From assembly GCF_001707755.1 (NCBI RefSeq), contig NZ_MBDL01000002.1, forward strand, positions 1-52,722: DNA of 52,722 bases. Reading direction: 5' to 3'. This document shows, piece by piece, positions 30,027-39,283 of the stretch (the stretch's first letter is position 1; the number at the start of each line of letters is the position of its first letter). Under the pieces are notes generated by a model. That model ran no database searches. It was not told the DNA's origin and was given only the letters and a program-made list of their open reading frames with translations. The DNA is from Acinetobacter celticus. Its GTDB lineage: Bacteria; Pseudomonadota; Gammaproteobacteria; Pseudomonadales; Moraxellaceae. The translations under genes were made by a program, and so were the position numbers.

Positions 30027-30133
30027 AGTGTGCTCCAATACATAAAGCGTCTACTGACTATTATTCAGATTAAAATAACCTTATTAAAGAGCATAATATT
30101 TATATCTTTAAATTATCTTAAAAAAGTGCGCTT

Positions 30134-30748
30134 CTAACTTGGCAATAATACTGCTGTTATTTTCCAACTCAAACCTGCCCGCGTCATAATCACACGGGTA
30201 GCACTCCCCGAGTCGGTTGGTATCACAATGTCAAACTGATTCCATTTCGTGTAATGTGCTTTTCGTTTCGCGGGGCTTACAACTTTTGTCGGTAAATGCT
30301 CAGGTAAGGAAGGTTCAATATTAGGAAGGCTACTTAATGCGTCCAAGGTGTTTTTTAGTCCAAGAACGTCATTTATATTATTTTTAGTGGCTCGTGTATT
30401 TACACCAATGGCCTCTTTCAGTTCTTTGCCTTGCATTAAAAGTAAAATGGTTTGTTCATTCATGACCACATCAATCAGCTGATCACCTAAAGCATTATTC
30501 AGTTGATTTCCCCATTTCTGCAAAGCTTGAGGTAAATGCTCAATCCCGATAGCCGTATGCATTCGTTGTTGTATTTGTGGTTTTAAACTGGCTTTGACTT
30601 GAGCAAAATCGATATATTTTGAAATTCCTACTGCATTATTTTGCTGATAAGCCTGATTGATTTGATACAACACCCAATACGGTGAAGCAAAGAACAGCGC
30701 AATCCCAATTAATATAAGCCCAGAAACCCCAAATTTTAGCGCCTTCAT
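30134..30748 (-). CDS. DUF2939 domain-containing membrane-anchored protein
   Basis: 204 residues. One N-terminal hydrophobic helix (about 6-30, FGVSGLILIGIALFFASPYW) anchors a periplasmic domain starting YQINQAYQQNNAVGISKYIDF, the usual DUF2939 opening where a helix is followed by KYVDFxxVR-like residues. Function unknown. Confidence 0.8.
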   Translation of the reverse strand: MKALKFGVSGLILIGIALFFASPYWVLYQINQAYQQNNAVGISKYIDFAQVKASLKPQIQQRMHTAIGIEHLPQALQKWGNQLNNALGDQLIDVVMNEQTILLLMQGKELKEAIGVNTRATKNNINDVLGLKNTLDALSSLPNIEPSLPEHLPTKVVSPAKRKAHYTKWNQFDIVIPTDSGSATRVIMTRAGLSWKITAVLLPS

Positions 30749-30766
30749 TTCTTCCCCTTCAGTTAA

Positions 30767-30793
30767 AAAAGCATGTTATTGAAACATGCTTTT
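30767..30793 (-). terminator. Terminator of the yegP-like gene
   Basis: AAAAGCATGT and ACATGCTTTT around an eight-base loop, with a T run on the minus strand. Confidence 0.8.
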
Positions 30794-30835
30794 AGCGTAG
30801 AGAAGCAAAACATCCTAAATCAAAATATAATGCTG

Positions 30836-31177
30836 TTAAGTAACGATGGTTAAATCCTTAATGGTTTCACTGCCTCCATTATGTTTGACTGACTCAATGC
30901 CTTTGTCACGTGATTGCTCACTTCCATAAAGTTGACTGGTACCAATAATTTGATGATTGGCTGCTTTCAAATTAAAATACGGTTTACCATTTTTGGCCTC
31001 TAAACGGTCATAACGACCATCTTCAGGGCTATTTTTTTGAACGGATTCAATGCCATTTAGTGCAGAAGCTTTTGCTTTATACAGCTCACTGGTTAAAATC
31101 ACTTCACTATTACCGGCTTTTAAAACAAACCGATACTGACCGTCGTTTGCTTGACTAATTTCATACCAACCTGCCAT
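30836..31177 (-). CDS. yegP: YegP family protein (two DUF1508 repeats)
   Basis: 113 residues from the ATG at 31177 (MAGWYEISQAND), preceded by GAGGTG; a GTG five codons upstream is the open-frame limit. Two tandem DUF1508 units: YRFVLKAGNSEVILTSELY and YFNLKAANHQIIGTSQLY. Small soluble beta-alpha protein, function unknown, often stress-induced in relatives. Confidence 0.85.
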   Translation of the reverse strand: MAGWYEISQANDGQYRFVLKAGNSEVILTSELYKAKASALNGIESVQKNSPEDGRYDRLEAKNGKPYFNLKAANHQIIGTSQLYGSEQSRDKGIESVKHNGGSETIKDLTIVT

Positions 31178-31370
31178 TTCACACCTCTGCACTTATTATT
31201 AAGTTTTTAAGATAGAACCATATTGTACAAAAAACATTCTACTTAGATGAATATAATAGAATTTAATCAAAAAAAACAATATTTTTTTGCTCAATTTTAG
31301 TATTTTCATACCAGCAAATTAAAAATTTTTAATATTTTATTTTTCAATAGGATATAGCAATATTTTGGCT

Positions 31371-31393
31371 AAAAAATACGGCACATGGCCGTA
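31371..31393 (-). terminator. Terminator of the CHMI-like gene
   Basis: TACGGC (31377-31382) with GCCGTA (31388-31393) and six T on the minus strand. Confidence 0.78.
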
Positions 31394-31408
31394 CTCGTAT
31401 CATTATTT

Positions 31409-31774
31409 CTATTCAACAATTTGCTTACTATAGGTTTCTTTGTTCATTTCCAGCATTTCTACGCACATTTGAATACTCAGTCCCACAGGTACTGTGACAT
31501 TTTCTTGAAGCACCTTTAATAATAGGGCTGAGATTTCTTTCTGTATGGCTATACTTCGCCCTGTCAGCAAAGACACTTTAATATGCATATAGGCTTGCTT
31601 GTGGTCTTGTTCTAAACCAACAACATAAACCTGCTGGCAAACTGCACGACTTTTAATATCGAGGGCTGAATTAACATAACCCGATGCAAAAAAAGCACGG
31701 TTTAAGGCTTCTAAGACTGGACGTGCATCAAACGGTTGGAGGTTATCTGAGTATTCTAAATGGATATGTGGCAT
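31409..31774 (-). CDS. 5-carboxymethyl-2-hydroxymuconate isomerase-like protein
   Basis: 121 residues. Tautomerase-superfamily CHMI fold: the N-terminus MPHIHLEYSDNL gives the catalytic Pro2 after Met removal, and later VSLLTGRSIAIQKEISALLL matches. In the homoprotocatechuate pathway this enzyme isomerises CHM, but no hpa genes are nearby, so the real substrate is open. Stand-alone with its own terminator. Confidence 0.85.
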   Translation of the reverse strand: MPHIHLEYSDNLQPFDARPVLEALNRAFFASGYVNSALDIKSRAVCQQVYVVGLEQDHKQAYMHIKVSLLTGRSIAIQKEISALLLKVLQENVTVPVGLSIQMCVEMLEMNKETYSKQIVE

Positions 31775-31819
31775 AAGGTTATCATCGTAAAAAGTGTCAA
31801 ACTATTATGCCTTGCCCAA

Positions 31820-31857
31820 TAAAAATGCGCTGAACGATTTTCATCAAACAGCGCATT
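31820..31857 (-). terminator. Terminator of the yjdM-like gene
   Basis: AATGCGCTG (31824-31832) and CAGCGCATT (31849-31857) around a 16-base loop, with a T run on the minus strand. Confidence 0.7.
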
Positions 31858-31882
31858 GAAAAACAATAGAATAAACGAAGAA

Positions 31883-32227
31883 CTAAGCTTTTTTCACATA
31901 TTCAGATTTTAGTTTCATTTGGCCAATGCCATCAATTTTACAGTCAATATCATGACCATCTGAAGCATCAGGCACTAAGCGAATATTTTTTACTTTTGTA
32001 CCCACTTTAACCACTGACGAGGAACCTTTAATTTTTAAATCCTTAATCACAGTGACGCTGTCACCATCTGCCAAAAGATTACCGTGCGCATCTTTAATCA
32101 CAGCATCACGATCAGTTACAGTATCTTCGCCATCTTTCCATTCATGCGAACACTCTGGACAAATCAGCAAGTCACCATCTTCATATGTATATTCTGACTG
32201 ACATTTTGGGCATTGGGGTAAAGACAT
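31883..32227 (-). CDS. yjdM: Zinc ribbon protein YjdM (PhnA family)
   Basis: 114 residues from ATG 32227 ([15 protein letters not shown]); the longer frame to 32275 is not YjdM-like, and GAGGTTGTT precedes the ATG. N-terminal zinc ribbon CPKC...CPEC and C-terminal SH3-like PhnA domain with [20 protein letters not shown]. Family name is historical; phosphonoacetate hydrolysis is not its role. Function unclear. Confidence 0.9.
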   Translation of the reverse strand: MSLPQCPKCQSEYTYEDGDLLICPECSHEWKDGEDTVTDRDAVIKDAHGNLLADGDSVTVIKDLKIKGSSSVVKVGTKVKNIRLVPDASDGHDIDCKIDGIGQMKLKSEYVKKA

Positions 32228-32382
32228 AACAACCTCAAAAAATAAACCGAGCAACAATGCTACGCAAAAGACCAATATAACATTTTTATTTTTTTCATAA
32301 ACTTAAAACACTTATATATTCTAGGGTTTTATTCAAGACTCAGTAACATGACGTATTTTAAGCCCCTAAAAACAATGATAAC

Positions 32383-32730
32383 TCATTGTTCTAAAATGCG
32401 TTTAAGTACTATGGCATGGTTTTTTTCTGTATTTTTCGCTGCAGTCAACAAGGTAATTTTTTCTTGTCGTGCTAGGGTCTGAAATTGCTGAACCAAGCTA
32501 TCTTGTAAAGCCAATTCTGTTTCATAACGTTGCTGAAATTCAGGCCAATGCTGTTCAATGTCTTCGTGATACCATTTTCGTAATGTATTAGATGGCGTCA
32601 ATTCTTTCGGCCAAAAATCTAATTGAGCCAACTCTTTTTTAATGCCTCTAGGCCATAATCGATCAATTAAAATTCGTTTACCGTCTGTAGCATCAATTTT
32701 TTCATAAATCCGTTTGATTTGTATATTCAT
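32383..32730 (-). CDS. DUF488 family protein (YeaO-like)
   Basis: 115 residues. IKRIYEKIDATDGKRILIDRLWPRGI is the family N-terminal block (RIY...DG.R.LVDRLWPRG), later LRKWYHED and LTLLTAAKN-like ITLLTAAKNTEKNHA. Cytoplasmic, function unknown. It starts 12 bases after the stop of the SRPBCC gene, so the two are probably one transcript. Confidence 0.87.
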   Translation of the reverse strand: MNIQIKRIYEKIDATDGKRILIDRLWPRGIKKELAQLDFWPKELTPSNTLRKWYHEDIEQHWPEFQQRYETELALQDSLVQQFQTLARQEKITLLTAAKNTEKNHAIVLKRILEQ

Positions 32731-32742
32731 AGCTTCACTATT

Positions 32743-33189
32743 TTATTCATCTGATATTGCGGGATTAACCAATAAAGAAAGTAATTGTAAAGACTCTTGC
32801 CAGCCCAAATAACACGCATCGAGTGGAATTACGTCTGGCAACCCTGCTTGAATAATCGTAATTTCTGTACCCACGCTCACGGCTTTAAATTGCACCGTCA
32901 CTTCTATCTCGGCAACCAATTCTGGCATATCAAATTGGTCGCTATAACGTAGTAATTCATTCGGGATGACTTGATGATAATGACCATGAAAAGCATGTTT
33001 TGTTCCAGTACTAAAGTTGGTAAATGACATGCGATAATGACCACCAACGCTGACATCAAAATGCTCAACATGAGCTGTGAAACCATGGGGCGCCATCCAT
33101 TTCACGATGGCATCGGCTTGGGTAAATGCGCGATAAACCCGCTCTGGTGGTGCACTAAATACCCGATGAAGCTTGACTGTATTGCTCAT
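32743..33189 (-). CDS. SRPBCC (AHSA1-type) family protein
   Basis: 148 residues. The Bet v1-like opening VKLHRVFSAPPERVYRAFTQ and WMAPHGFTAHVEHFDVSVGG are typical of AHSA1 proteins in bacteria; late part LGWQESLQLLSLLV. A lipid/hydrophobe-binding fold, partner unknown. Upstream member of a two-gene unit with DUF488. Confidence 0.85.
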   Translation of the reverse strand: MSNTVKLHRVFSAPPERVYRAFTQADAIVKWMAPHGFTAHVEHFDVSVGGHYRMSFTNFSTGTKHAFHGHYHQVIPNELLRYSDQFDMPELVAEIEVTVQFKAVSVGTEITIIQAGLPDVIPLDACYLGWQESLQLLSLLVNPAISDE

Positions 33190-33324
33190 TATTGTTCCGA
33201 CCCTTTGAGCTGTTTTATTTTAATGTAGTCTTTTACGAAAAATCTGTACAGGGTATTATTGTGTAATAATTAATCATTAATGTTTCATCACTGATGCCAT
33301 GTATTACGGTATTTCACACAAAAT

Positions 33325-33356
33325 AAAAAGCCCAGCAATGGCTTGCTGAGCTTTTT
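33325..33356 (-). terminator. Terminator of the rraB-like gene
   Basis: AAAAAGCCCAGCAA and TTGCTGAGCTTTTT with loop TGGC; one mismatch. It follows the rraB-like stop on the minus strand. Confidence 0.85.
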
Positions 33357-33377
33357 GTTAAAACACATCATTCATCT

Positions 33378-33794
33378 TTAAGGTGCTTTATTAGAAGGTT
33401 CAATTTCTGCAAGATTTTCATCTTCAAGATCTAAACCTTCAAGGTCTTCATCATCATACACATAGGCCATGCAACCCCAACCATCATATTCGCCACCAAA
33501 CTGGCTGGCAATTTTGGTAAACCACTCTTCTAAATCGACAATATCTGAGTACTCTGGTTCCATATAAACATAGATGGTAATGATCCACTCACCAGATTCT
33601 TCATCTTCAAAAAGACTGATTTTCTGTTCTTCTTTAAGCAAATATAATGCACATTGATCGGCTTTTTCTTCATGTTGAAAAGCCAGAGAATATTCAATTT
33701 CGTGCGCTTCTGCTAAGTCATCACCGTCTTCACGCATTTGCCATAAGACATTACCGTTATCATCATCTGGAAATTGTTGGTAGTCACGTGTCAT
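33378..33794 (-). CDS. rraB: RraB family RNase E inhibitor-like protein
   Basis: 138 residues, highly acidic (Asp/Glu-rich, ending DEDLEGLDLEDENLAEIE). The RraB-fold core reads GNVLWQMREDGDDLAEAHEIEY and YGGEYDGWGC-like FGGEYDGWGCMAYV. In E. coli RraB binds RNase E and modulates mRNA decay. The similarity is at fold/family level; function here is inferred. Confidence 0.82.
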   Translation of the reverse strand: MTRDYQQFPDDDNGNVLWQMREDGDDLAEAHEIEYSLAFQHEEKADQCALYLLKEEQKISLFEDEESGEWIITIYVYMEPEYSDIVDLEEWFTKIASQFGGEYDGWGCMAYVYDDEDLEGLDLEDENLAEIEPSNKAP

Positions 33795-33989
33795 ACGTAG
33801 TCCTTGTTGTGCTTTTCTTGTACAACTTTTAGATTAGCCGAAATTTGCTACAGTTTGTAGACTAATTACAAGGTATTTTGCTTAATTTTTTTATTGTACC
33901 GTTACCCAATGGCCTCATGAAAAAATAGATTTTCAGCAATGTTATTTTTCAATAAAGCTTAAAACTACGTTATATCTCACCCAATACAT

Positions 33990-34655
33990 TTAAAAAGGCA
34001 CATGACCTTTTATTTCAATGGTCTTGCCCGTTAAAGGGTGCATAAATGCCAAATAACTGGCATGTAAAGCCATACGTTTTAATGGACTCTGCTGCGCATT
34101 GGGATGATAGATTTTATCGCCTGTAATTGGGTGGCCAATATGCATCATATGTACCCGTAGTTGATGTGAACGCCCTGTAATAGGCGTCAATAAAACACGA
34201 GTAATATCCTGTATGGCATCATAATTCAGCGCTTGGTATAACGTTTGTGCAGATTTACCCAGTTCATCATGCACCATTTGTCGCGGTCGGTTTTCCCAAT
34301 CGGTAATCAGCGCTTTATCAACACAGCCTTCTCCTTGAAGTTGCCCTTGCACCAAGGCAATATAATTTTTCTTTACAGTACGTGCTTGAAACATTTTACT
34401 GACGGCAACTTCTGCCTCGCGATGCTTCGCAAACATTAAAATACCCGACGTTGCCATATCTAAACGATGGGTGATTTTTGCCTGAGGATATTGTGCCAAC
34501 ACTCTGAAATACGCACTATCATGATGTTCTGGCAAACGCCCTGGTACAGACAACAATCCCGCAGGCTTTTCAATGACCAATAAGTGTTCATCTTCATGAA
34601 GGATCGATAATGGGTCTTGCGGAGGCATATATACAAAGTTGGGGTCTAAAGGCAT
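33990..34655 (-). CDS. rluA: RluA-family pseudouridine synthase
   Basis: 221 residues from the ATG at 34655, close to E. coli RluA (219). Catalytic Asp66 in THRLDMATSGILMF; other blocks VIEKPAGLLSVPG, KKNYIALVQG and ITGRSHQLRVHM. No S4 domain, as in RluA. It should modify 23S rRNA U746 and some tRNA U32. The Shine-Dalgarno sequence is weak and the frame is open to a TTG at 34697. Confidence 0.9.
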   Translation of the reverse strand: MPLDPNFVYMPPQDPLSILHEDEHLLVIEKPAGLLSVPGRLPEHHDSAYFRVLAQYPQAKITHRLDMATSGILMFAKHREAEVAVSKMFQARTVKKNYIALVQGQLQGEGCVDKALITDWENRPRQMVHDELGKSAQTLYQALNYDAIQDITRVLLTPITGRSHQLRVHMMHIGHPITGDKIYHPNAQQSPLKRMALHASYLAFMHPLTGKTIEIKGHVPF

Positions 34656-34832
34656 GACGAAGCGCTTGGAAGGCGAAAATTTGGCGCAACATAACAAGTC
34701 GATTTAAACCTGTCAATGTATTGAATATGAGCCGCTTGCTCATTCATGTTGTGTATTCAAATGAATAAATTGAATTCAAAAAGATGCACTAACCATCAAA
34801 ATGTTCAAGTGCTAAACCATCACTTTAAAAGC

Positions 34833-35285
34833 CTATTTGAGCGAGGTTAATATTTTTTGATCATTACGCAAATAATGCTGTTTAATCACCTCAAGCTCTT
34901 GATGAGTAAAGGCATCTAATAATTCACGTGTGATTTTTAAACTTAAATGCGACAATTCTACAGCCATAGCCCTATGATATTTTAACAAACCAAAGAGGTT
35001 TTTCTGTTCGACCTCTACTTCAATATCACTTTCAAAATGAAAAGCCAGCACCTCTGTCTGAGGCAATTCTATAAGACTAATTTTAACGGTTTGATTCAGC
35101 ATATTATCTGTCACAGTAAATGTCGCCTGCCCGTCTGGTATTTGTAACATGAGAATTTGCAGCTGTTTCCAATTCATCGTATTAAATTTATTCATGACTT
35201 CTTCTGCGGTCATGTCTGGAAAATATTCTGTTTGTACTTCCGAAATATGTTGCGGATGTCTCAGGTCTAAATCAAATGCTGTCAT
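34833..35285 (-). CDS. Hypothetical cytoplasmic protein
   Basis: 150 residues, acidic, no signal or membrane segment. Contains TAEEVMNKFNTMNWKQLQILML, then a beta-rich middle with EVEVEQKNLFGLLKYHRAMAV and a helical end. Not recognised. Codon pattern and base composition look like the neighbours, so it is likely a resident gene. Stand-alone. Confidence 0.6.
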   Translation of the reverse strand: MTAFDLDLRHPQHISEVQTEYFPDMTAEEVMNKFNTMNWKQLQILMLQIPDGQATFTVTDNMLNQTVKISLIELPQTEVLAFHFESDIEVEVEQKNLFGLLKYHRAMAVELSHLSLKITRELLDAFTHQELEVIKQHYLRNDQKILTSLK

Positions 35286-35910
35286 TTTTATTTGCCCTTT
35301 GAATATTTTTAATTAAATTTTATCAAGAGTTTTAAATAAATCATAGAAAATCGTCACGCAGAAAAAGATTAATGTGTGAAATCAATCAACTTTTTTGATC
35401 ATTTGATGTGGTTTTATTGCAATGCTAAAACTGAGAGTAAATGAAGATGAGAAAAATGGACAGTTAGAATTGAATTGTTTTATTATTTTTGATGATAAAA
35501 ACTGAATTTTGAGGGTGGAGTAAGAGAAAACTTAATGTTTACTTCAACTATCATGACTTTGTAAATCGTGATCTTATAGCCTATAAATTTGTAATCTATA
35601 GCGTCCTAAGCCGAATCGAGACCTTTTGGGTAAGTACTGCACTCGCGTTTTGCGCCGCTCACAGCATGCTGCTCTTTTCGATCTCTGTCACACCCTTAAG
35701 ACTTATATTAGCCAAAACCCGAAGGGATTAATTTCCGAAGATTTCCTCATTTTCACTATTTTTAGGAATTTTTTTCGTACATTAAGCCATTAAAAGTATT
35801 TTTTCCCTACAAGGCTCAAATAACAGTTTTTTATTGCATTAAAATGCCTTAGTACAAAAATATTTATTACATCTCGCCTTTTAATGAAATTTTAAATCGT
35901 CCAATCACGA
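35286..35910. other. Long intergenic region with a GC-richer island
   Basis: 625 bases without a convincing gene. Mostly very AT-rich, but 35600-35740 is clearly GC-richer and contains the palindrome CAGCATGCTG (35671-35680), a short hairpin ACC-TTTT-GGGT (35621-35631) and GCG-rich runs. At 35549-35571 ATCATGA pairs with TCGTGAT. The island could be a small RNA, a dispersed repeat or a decayed gene; nothing decides. Confidence 0.45.
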
Positions 35911-36615
35911 CTAATTTTTGCGTTTACTCATTTCTGACAGTAAATCGAGCTGTATTTCCTGAATTTTGGCCAATCTATCCCATTGGTGCATCAGCAGATG
36001 ATCAATTTTTTCATGCAAGTTTCGAATTTCCAATTCTGCTTTTAAATTCACCTGATAATCATTCTGTGAACGCAGACGGTCTTTGGCTTCCTGACGGTTT
36101 TGGCTCATCATAATGACTGGTGCCTGTATGGCTGCCAAACACGACAAGATTAAATTTAATAAAATAAAAGGATAAGGATCTGCGGGTTGTTTCACCATAA
36201 CGATGGTATTGACGATAATCCAGAGCACCAAGAAACAAGCAAAGCAAATAAGAAAGGCCCAGCTCCCGCCAAAGGTGGCAATTTTATCTGCCAAGCGTTC
36301 GCCAAACGTCCAGTGTTGATCGAGCTTATTTTCTACATTTTTACTAATTAGATCATGTTCTTGCATGCTATTGATGACTTCATATTCTAAGTTAGTCACC
36401 TCACCTTGTTCTGAACTTAAAATAGACTGCACATACTGCATACGGTATTTGGTTAAATCGGCTTGGCATATATAGTCTAGTCCTGTACTTTCTGGAAAAT
36501 CCTGCGCTATTTCTTCTGTAATGACTTTACGGATTGTGCCTAATGGAATAAGACTTTTCAGTGGAAAGCTTTTTTTACAAACCAAACATAAATACGTTTC
36601 TGTTTTTCCATTCAT
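35911..36615 (-). CDS. DUF1003 family membrane protein
   Basis: 234 residues. N-terminal zinc-like CLVCKK motif, then two transmembrane helices (about 115-170: SWAFLICFACFLVLWIIVNT and PFILLNLILSCLAAIQAPVI) followed by the family tag MMSQNRQEAKDRLRSQNDY and a helical tail. Function unknown; related to YgaP/CBS-type membrane proteins only by topology. Confidence 0.87.
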   Translation of the reverse strand: MNGKTETYLCLVCKKSFPLKSLIPLGTIRKVITEEIAQDFPESTGLDYICQADLTKYRMQYVQSILSSEQGEVTNLEYEVINSMQEHDLISKNVENKLDQHWTFGERLADKIATFGGSWAFLICFACFLVLWIIVNTIVMVKQPADPYPFILLNLILSCLAAIQAPVIMMSQNRQEAKDRLRSQNDYQVNLKAELEIRNLHEKIDHLLMHQWDRLAKIQEIQLDLLSEMSKRKN

Positions 36616-36665
36616 CCCTTACCCTCTCTTTTTCCGTTAAATTTCACGTCATTCATTGTGCAAAT

Positions 36666-36908
36666 TTAGAGTAATTTTAATGCAATATATGGCACAAGAT
36701 TGAACACTAAAATGAGTATTTTATATACGGCCATTGCACTGTAATGAATGGTATCAAATTGTGTGTCAGACAATTTAAACCACTGTAGATGTAATTTTTT
36801 AATAAAATTTTTAATAAAAACAAAGGCCAAAAACCAAATAATTAAAATGGCGTAATTTAAGATTAAGCAATAACCAAGAAAACTTGTCCATTGGGTCATG
36901 TTCATCAC
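36666..36908 (-). CDS. Small two-helix membrane protein (DUF6868-like)
   Basis: 80 residues, two hydrophobic segments (about 9-33 and 61-78) with a basic linker (FIKKLHLQWFKLSD). The pattern W-T-S-F-L-G-Y and HYSAMAVYK resembles DUF6868 small membrane proteins. It lies just downstream of the DUF1003 gene on the same strand and may be co-expressed. Confidence 0.6.
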   Translation of the reverse strand: MMNMTQWTSFLGYCLILNYAILIIWFLAFVFIKNFIKKLHLQWFKLSDTQFDTIHYSAMAVYKILILVFNLVPYIALKLL

Positions 36909-37094
36909 ACAAGCTCCTATTCTTTTATAATTTTTATTTTAGTCTTTATAAATAAAATTGGCGTTTAATTTTTGCAAAATATAAATCGATTTTTTTATGG
37001 GATTTAATTATTTAGTACACGCTCATTATGAACATGTTCTACTTATTATCAAAAACTCTACTTTTCTCAAGCAGAGTTTTACAGTCTATAAAGG

Positions 37095-37301
37095 TTATAC
37101 GCTACAACACTTACTACAAGCGTCTACTTTTTCTTTTGGCCAATTCATTCTTACACGCTTATAAGCCAACTCAAAATTGGCAAAATAACCAATTAAAATT
37201 TGCTCATCAAATTTTGGCATGTCCTCACAACCCAAGCTTGCGTTATGCATCAAATATCCCCCATTAATTGACACTTGCTCATCTACAATAAATTTAATCA
37301 T
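37095..37301 (-). CDS. Small Cys-containing hypothetical protein
   Basis: 68 residues: MIKFIVDEQVSINGGYLMHN... ending DACSKCCSV. AGGGGA lies eight bases before the ATG, which argues for translation. Not recognised. An overlapping plus-strand frame exists but lacks a ribosome site. The C-terminal CxxCC could bind metal. Confidence 0.6.
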   Translation of the reverse strand: MIKFIVDEQVSINGGYLMHNASLGCEDMPKFDEQILIGYFANFELAYKRVRMNWPKEKVDACSKCCSV

Positions 37302-37477
37302 TTACAGTTTCCCCTATATTTTTTTTAGAAAGTTCAACTTAAAAATAAACCCATACAAAAAGTATGTATTTATAAAATTAAATGAATGTTGAACAAAAAT
37401 CAATCATGTTTATTGTTTTTTAATTTGCCTTAAAATACGTGATAGATGAGTGCTTCATGGCTTGCATATCATTCTTA

Positions 37478-38176
37478 TTATTCAAAATTGAGTTCATCAA
37501 AATCTTTAATTGTTGACAGATAAATAGGCGGTGTTTTTATATTTGACCATGTTTCTTTAAATTTTGGATCACCATCAAGATCTTCATTTAAATTTTTTCG
37601 AATGACTTTCTTATTCGTTAAAAAATTAATGCTGGTTTCACTGTCGACATATGGCCCATGATTGCTTGAGCTGTCATACCCAATTAAACGTAAGTCCTGA
37701 TTCTGCAATCTAAAGCTATAATTCCAATAGCCATAGCGACCATGTCCATAATGGACATTCAGCAAACCTTTGTTAATTTCAAGCCATAACTCAGGTGCAA
37801 AATACACGCCTCCTTCTTCATTTTCTGAAGAGAAACAACTGAGGTTGCTGAGGATTGGTTTGTATTTTCCTTTATCGGCGAGTAATACAATTATGCCACG
37901 GCGGTTTTGATCCAATTTCCCACGATATTCATGATTGACCCATTGCGTTGGGTCTGTAGCTTTTACAATGAGGACTAAATCCTGAATACCATCGTTATTG
38001 AGGTCGCCTTGTATTGCTTCAAACAGCACATATTTTGCAGGGAGATAAGCTTTGTATTTAAGCTTATCTTTTTGCAGTTGAATCTGTTCAGCTGTGGGTT
38101 GTTCAGCAAAGGTGATACGTGGAATAAACAATAGTGTGGATAGCATTAAAACTGTAGCAAGAAGCGAACTTTTCAT
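37478..38176 (-). CDS. Exported protein with FG-GAP/VCBS-like segment
   Basis: 232 residues with signal peptide MKSSLLATVLMLSTLLFIPR...TFAEQ. The stretch GDLNNDGIQDLVLIVKA is a calcium-type FG-GAP/VCBS motif. The rest is a beta-rich domain with LRLIGYDSS and a helical tail. Probably periplasmic; function unknown. Confidence 0.65.
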   Translation of the reverse strand: MKSSLLATVLMLSTLLFIPRITFAEQPTAEQIQLQKDKLKYKAYLPAKYVLFEAIQGDLNNDGIQDLVLIVKATDPTQWVNHEYRGKLDQNRRGIIVLLADKGKYKPILSNLSCFSSENEEGGVYFAPELWLEINKGLLNVHYGHGRYGYWNYSFRLQNQDLRLIGYDSSSNHGPYVDSETSINFLTNKKVIRKNLNEDLDGDPKFKETWSNIKTPPIYLSTIKDFDELNFE

Positions 38177-38447
38177 GATGTGTTAATTTTTGGAATAGTT
38201 AAGTCTGCTTAGCTAAACATACGCCCTGATACCATTGCAAGTATTAAGCCATTGAACAATATAACAAAACAAGATTGATAATATACATCAGGTTATCCCT
38301 TCAGCTCTTTGCTTAAAAAACAGCTAGAAAGGACAGCAAAATTTAGATTTAAAAAGTATTTCATTGAACCTCAAGCATCTTTAAAGTTATTGATTTTAAA
38401 TGTTTTCATGTAAAGTGGTCGCATAGGTTTCAAGGAATATTATCACC

Positions 38448-38801
38448 ATGAAAATAAAAATGACCCTCTTGATTATGCTCACGGCACTCTCACTGAGTTC
38501 ATGCAAAATACTAAAAACACATATTGTAAAAGTAACCAGTTCAAGTGAACCACAAGCACATGATGTTTTATTAAAAACCACCAAAGGCTATGTGTATTTG
38601 TCTACACAGAACATGACAGATAAACAAAAAGCAATTTTAAAAAATCTACGTCCTTTTCAATGCTTAGAAATTAAAACACCTGAACAGTTTGCCATGCACA
38701 ACAGAGAAGTTCGATTTTATGAGTTTAAAATTAGATCTTTAGTGGAAAGCGATAAAGAATGCCGAAAAATTAAAGTCACGGCACGTATTGAAATCCATTG
38801 A
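38448..38801 (+). CDS. Small lipoprotein of unknown function
   Basis: 117 residues. Lipoprotein signal MKIKMTLLIMLTALSLSSC with lipobox LSSC. Mature part basic and mixed, with two further Cys. AAGGAA precedes the ATG. No family recognised. Stand-alone, terminator at 38875. Confidence 0.65.
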   Translation: MKIKMTLLIMLTALSLSSCKILKTHIVKVTSSSEPQAHDVLLKTTKGYVYLSTQNMTDKQKAILKNLRPFQCLEIKTPEQFAMHNREVRFYEFKIRSLVESDKECRKIKVTARIEIH

Positions 38802-38874
38802 TTTTAAATAGGTTTAGAATTTTTTCTATTATGATTGGTTATTATTTTTTATCTAATTGAATTATCAATGAACA

Positions 38875-38907
38875 AAAAGCCCCATCGGATGATAGGGCTT
38901 TTTTTAA
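38875..38907 (+). terminator. Terminator after the small lipoprotein gene
   Basis: AAGCCC-ATC and GAT-A-GGGCTT with loop GGAT, then a run of T on the plus strand; one bulge. Confidence 0.78.
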
Positions 38908-38946
38908 AACAGGATTGACTGTTTTATTAGTTTTGCTTTGGCAAAT

Positions 38947-39081
38947 TTATTTTTTAAATTCAGTGCCATGGCATTTGGTACACGGGGGTAAACGGTCTGT
39001 ACCAATTTCTAAATAAGTGCGTTTGCCGCACTGAACACAAAAATAGAAGCCTGTTCCGGGGATTGAGCCAGCAGTAACCAT
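38947..39081 (-). CDS. 44-residue zinc ribbon protein
   Basis: Reads MVTAGSIPGTGFYFCVQC..., then GKRTYLEIGTDRLPPCTKC and a short tail to TAA. Two CxxC pairs (CVQC, CTKC) form a rubredoxin-like zinc ribbon. GGAGA lies seven bases before the ATG at 39081. Short but with a good ribosome site and no in-frame defect. Function unknown; such small ribbons are common in Acinetobacter (from memory, not checked). Confidence 0.7.
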   Translation of the reverse strand: MVTAGSIPGTGFYFCVQCGKRTYLEIGTDRLPPCTKCHGTEFKK

Positions 39082-39283
39082 TTTTGTTCTCCATGTGTTT
39101 TTAGAAATGGTAGAACCAGTATAACTTTTTTATGATGGATGTCTATTGATCATTTCGACAGGTGATGGTGGCGTTTGGGCGAAGCATAATTTCGCCTTGA
39201 AATTTTAGTTGCTTTACAGAGTTTTGCTGATCCAGTTTTCCACTTGTATCCCTTCGACGCGTAGAAATTCTTTTTTATCTGTT

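Noticed and set aside
37028..37267. 79-codon plus-strand frame
   Set aside because: It overlaps the minus-strand small gene, which has a clear AGGGGA site and a more protein-like composition.
39143..39187. Short minus-strand peptide MLRPNATITCRNDQ resembling a NUDIX N-terminus
   Set aside because: Only 14 codons; a remnant of a NUDIX gene is possible but chance similarity cannot be excluded.
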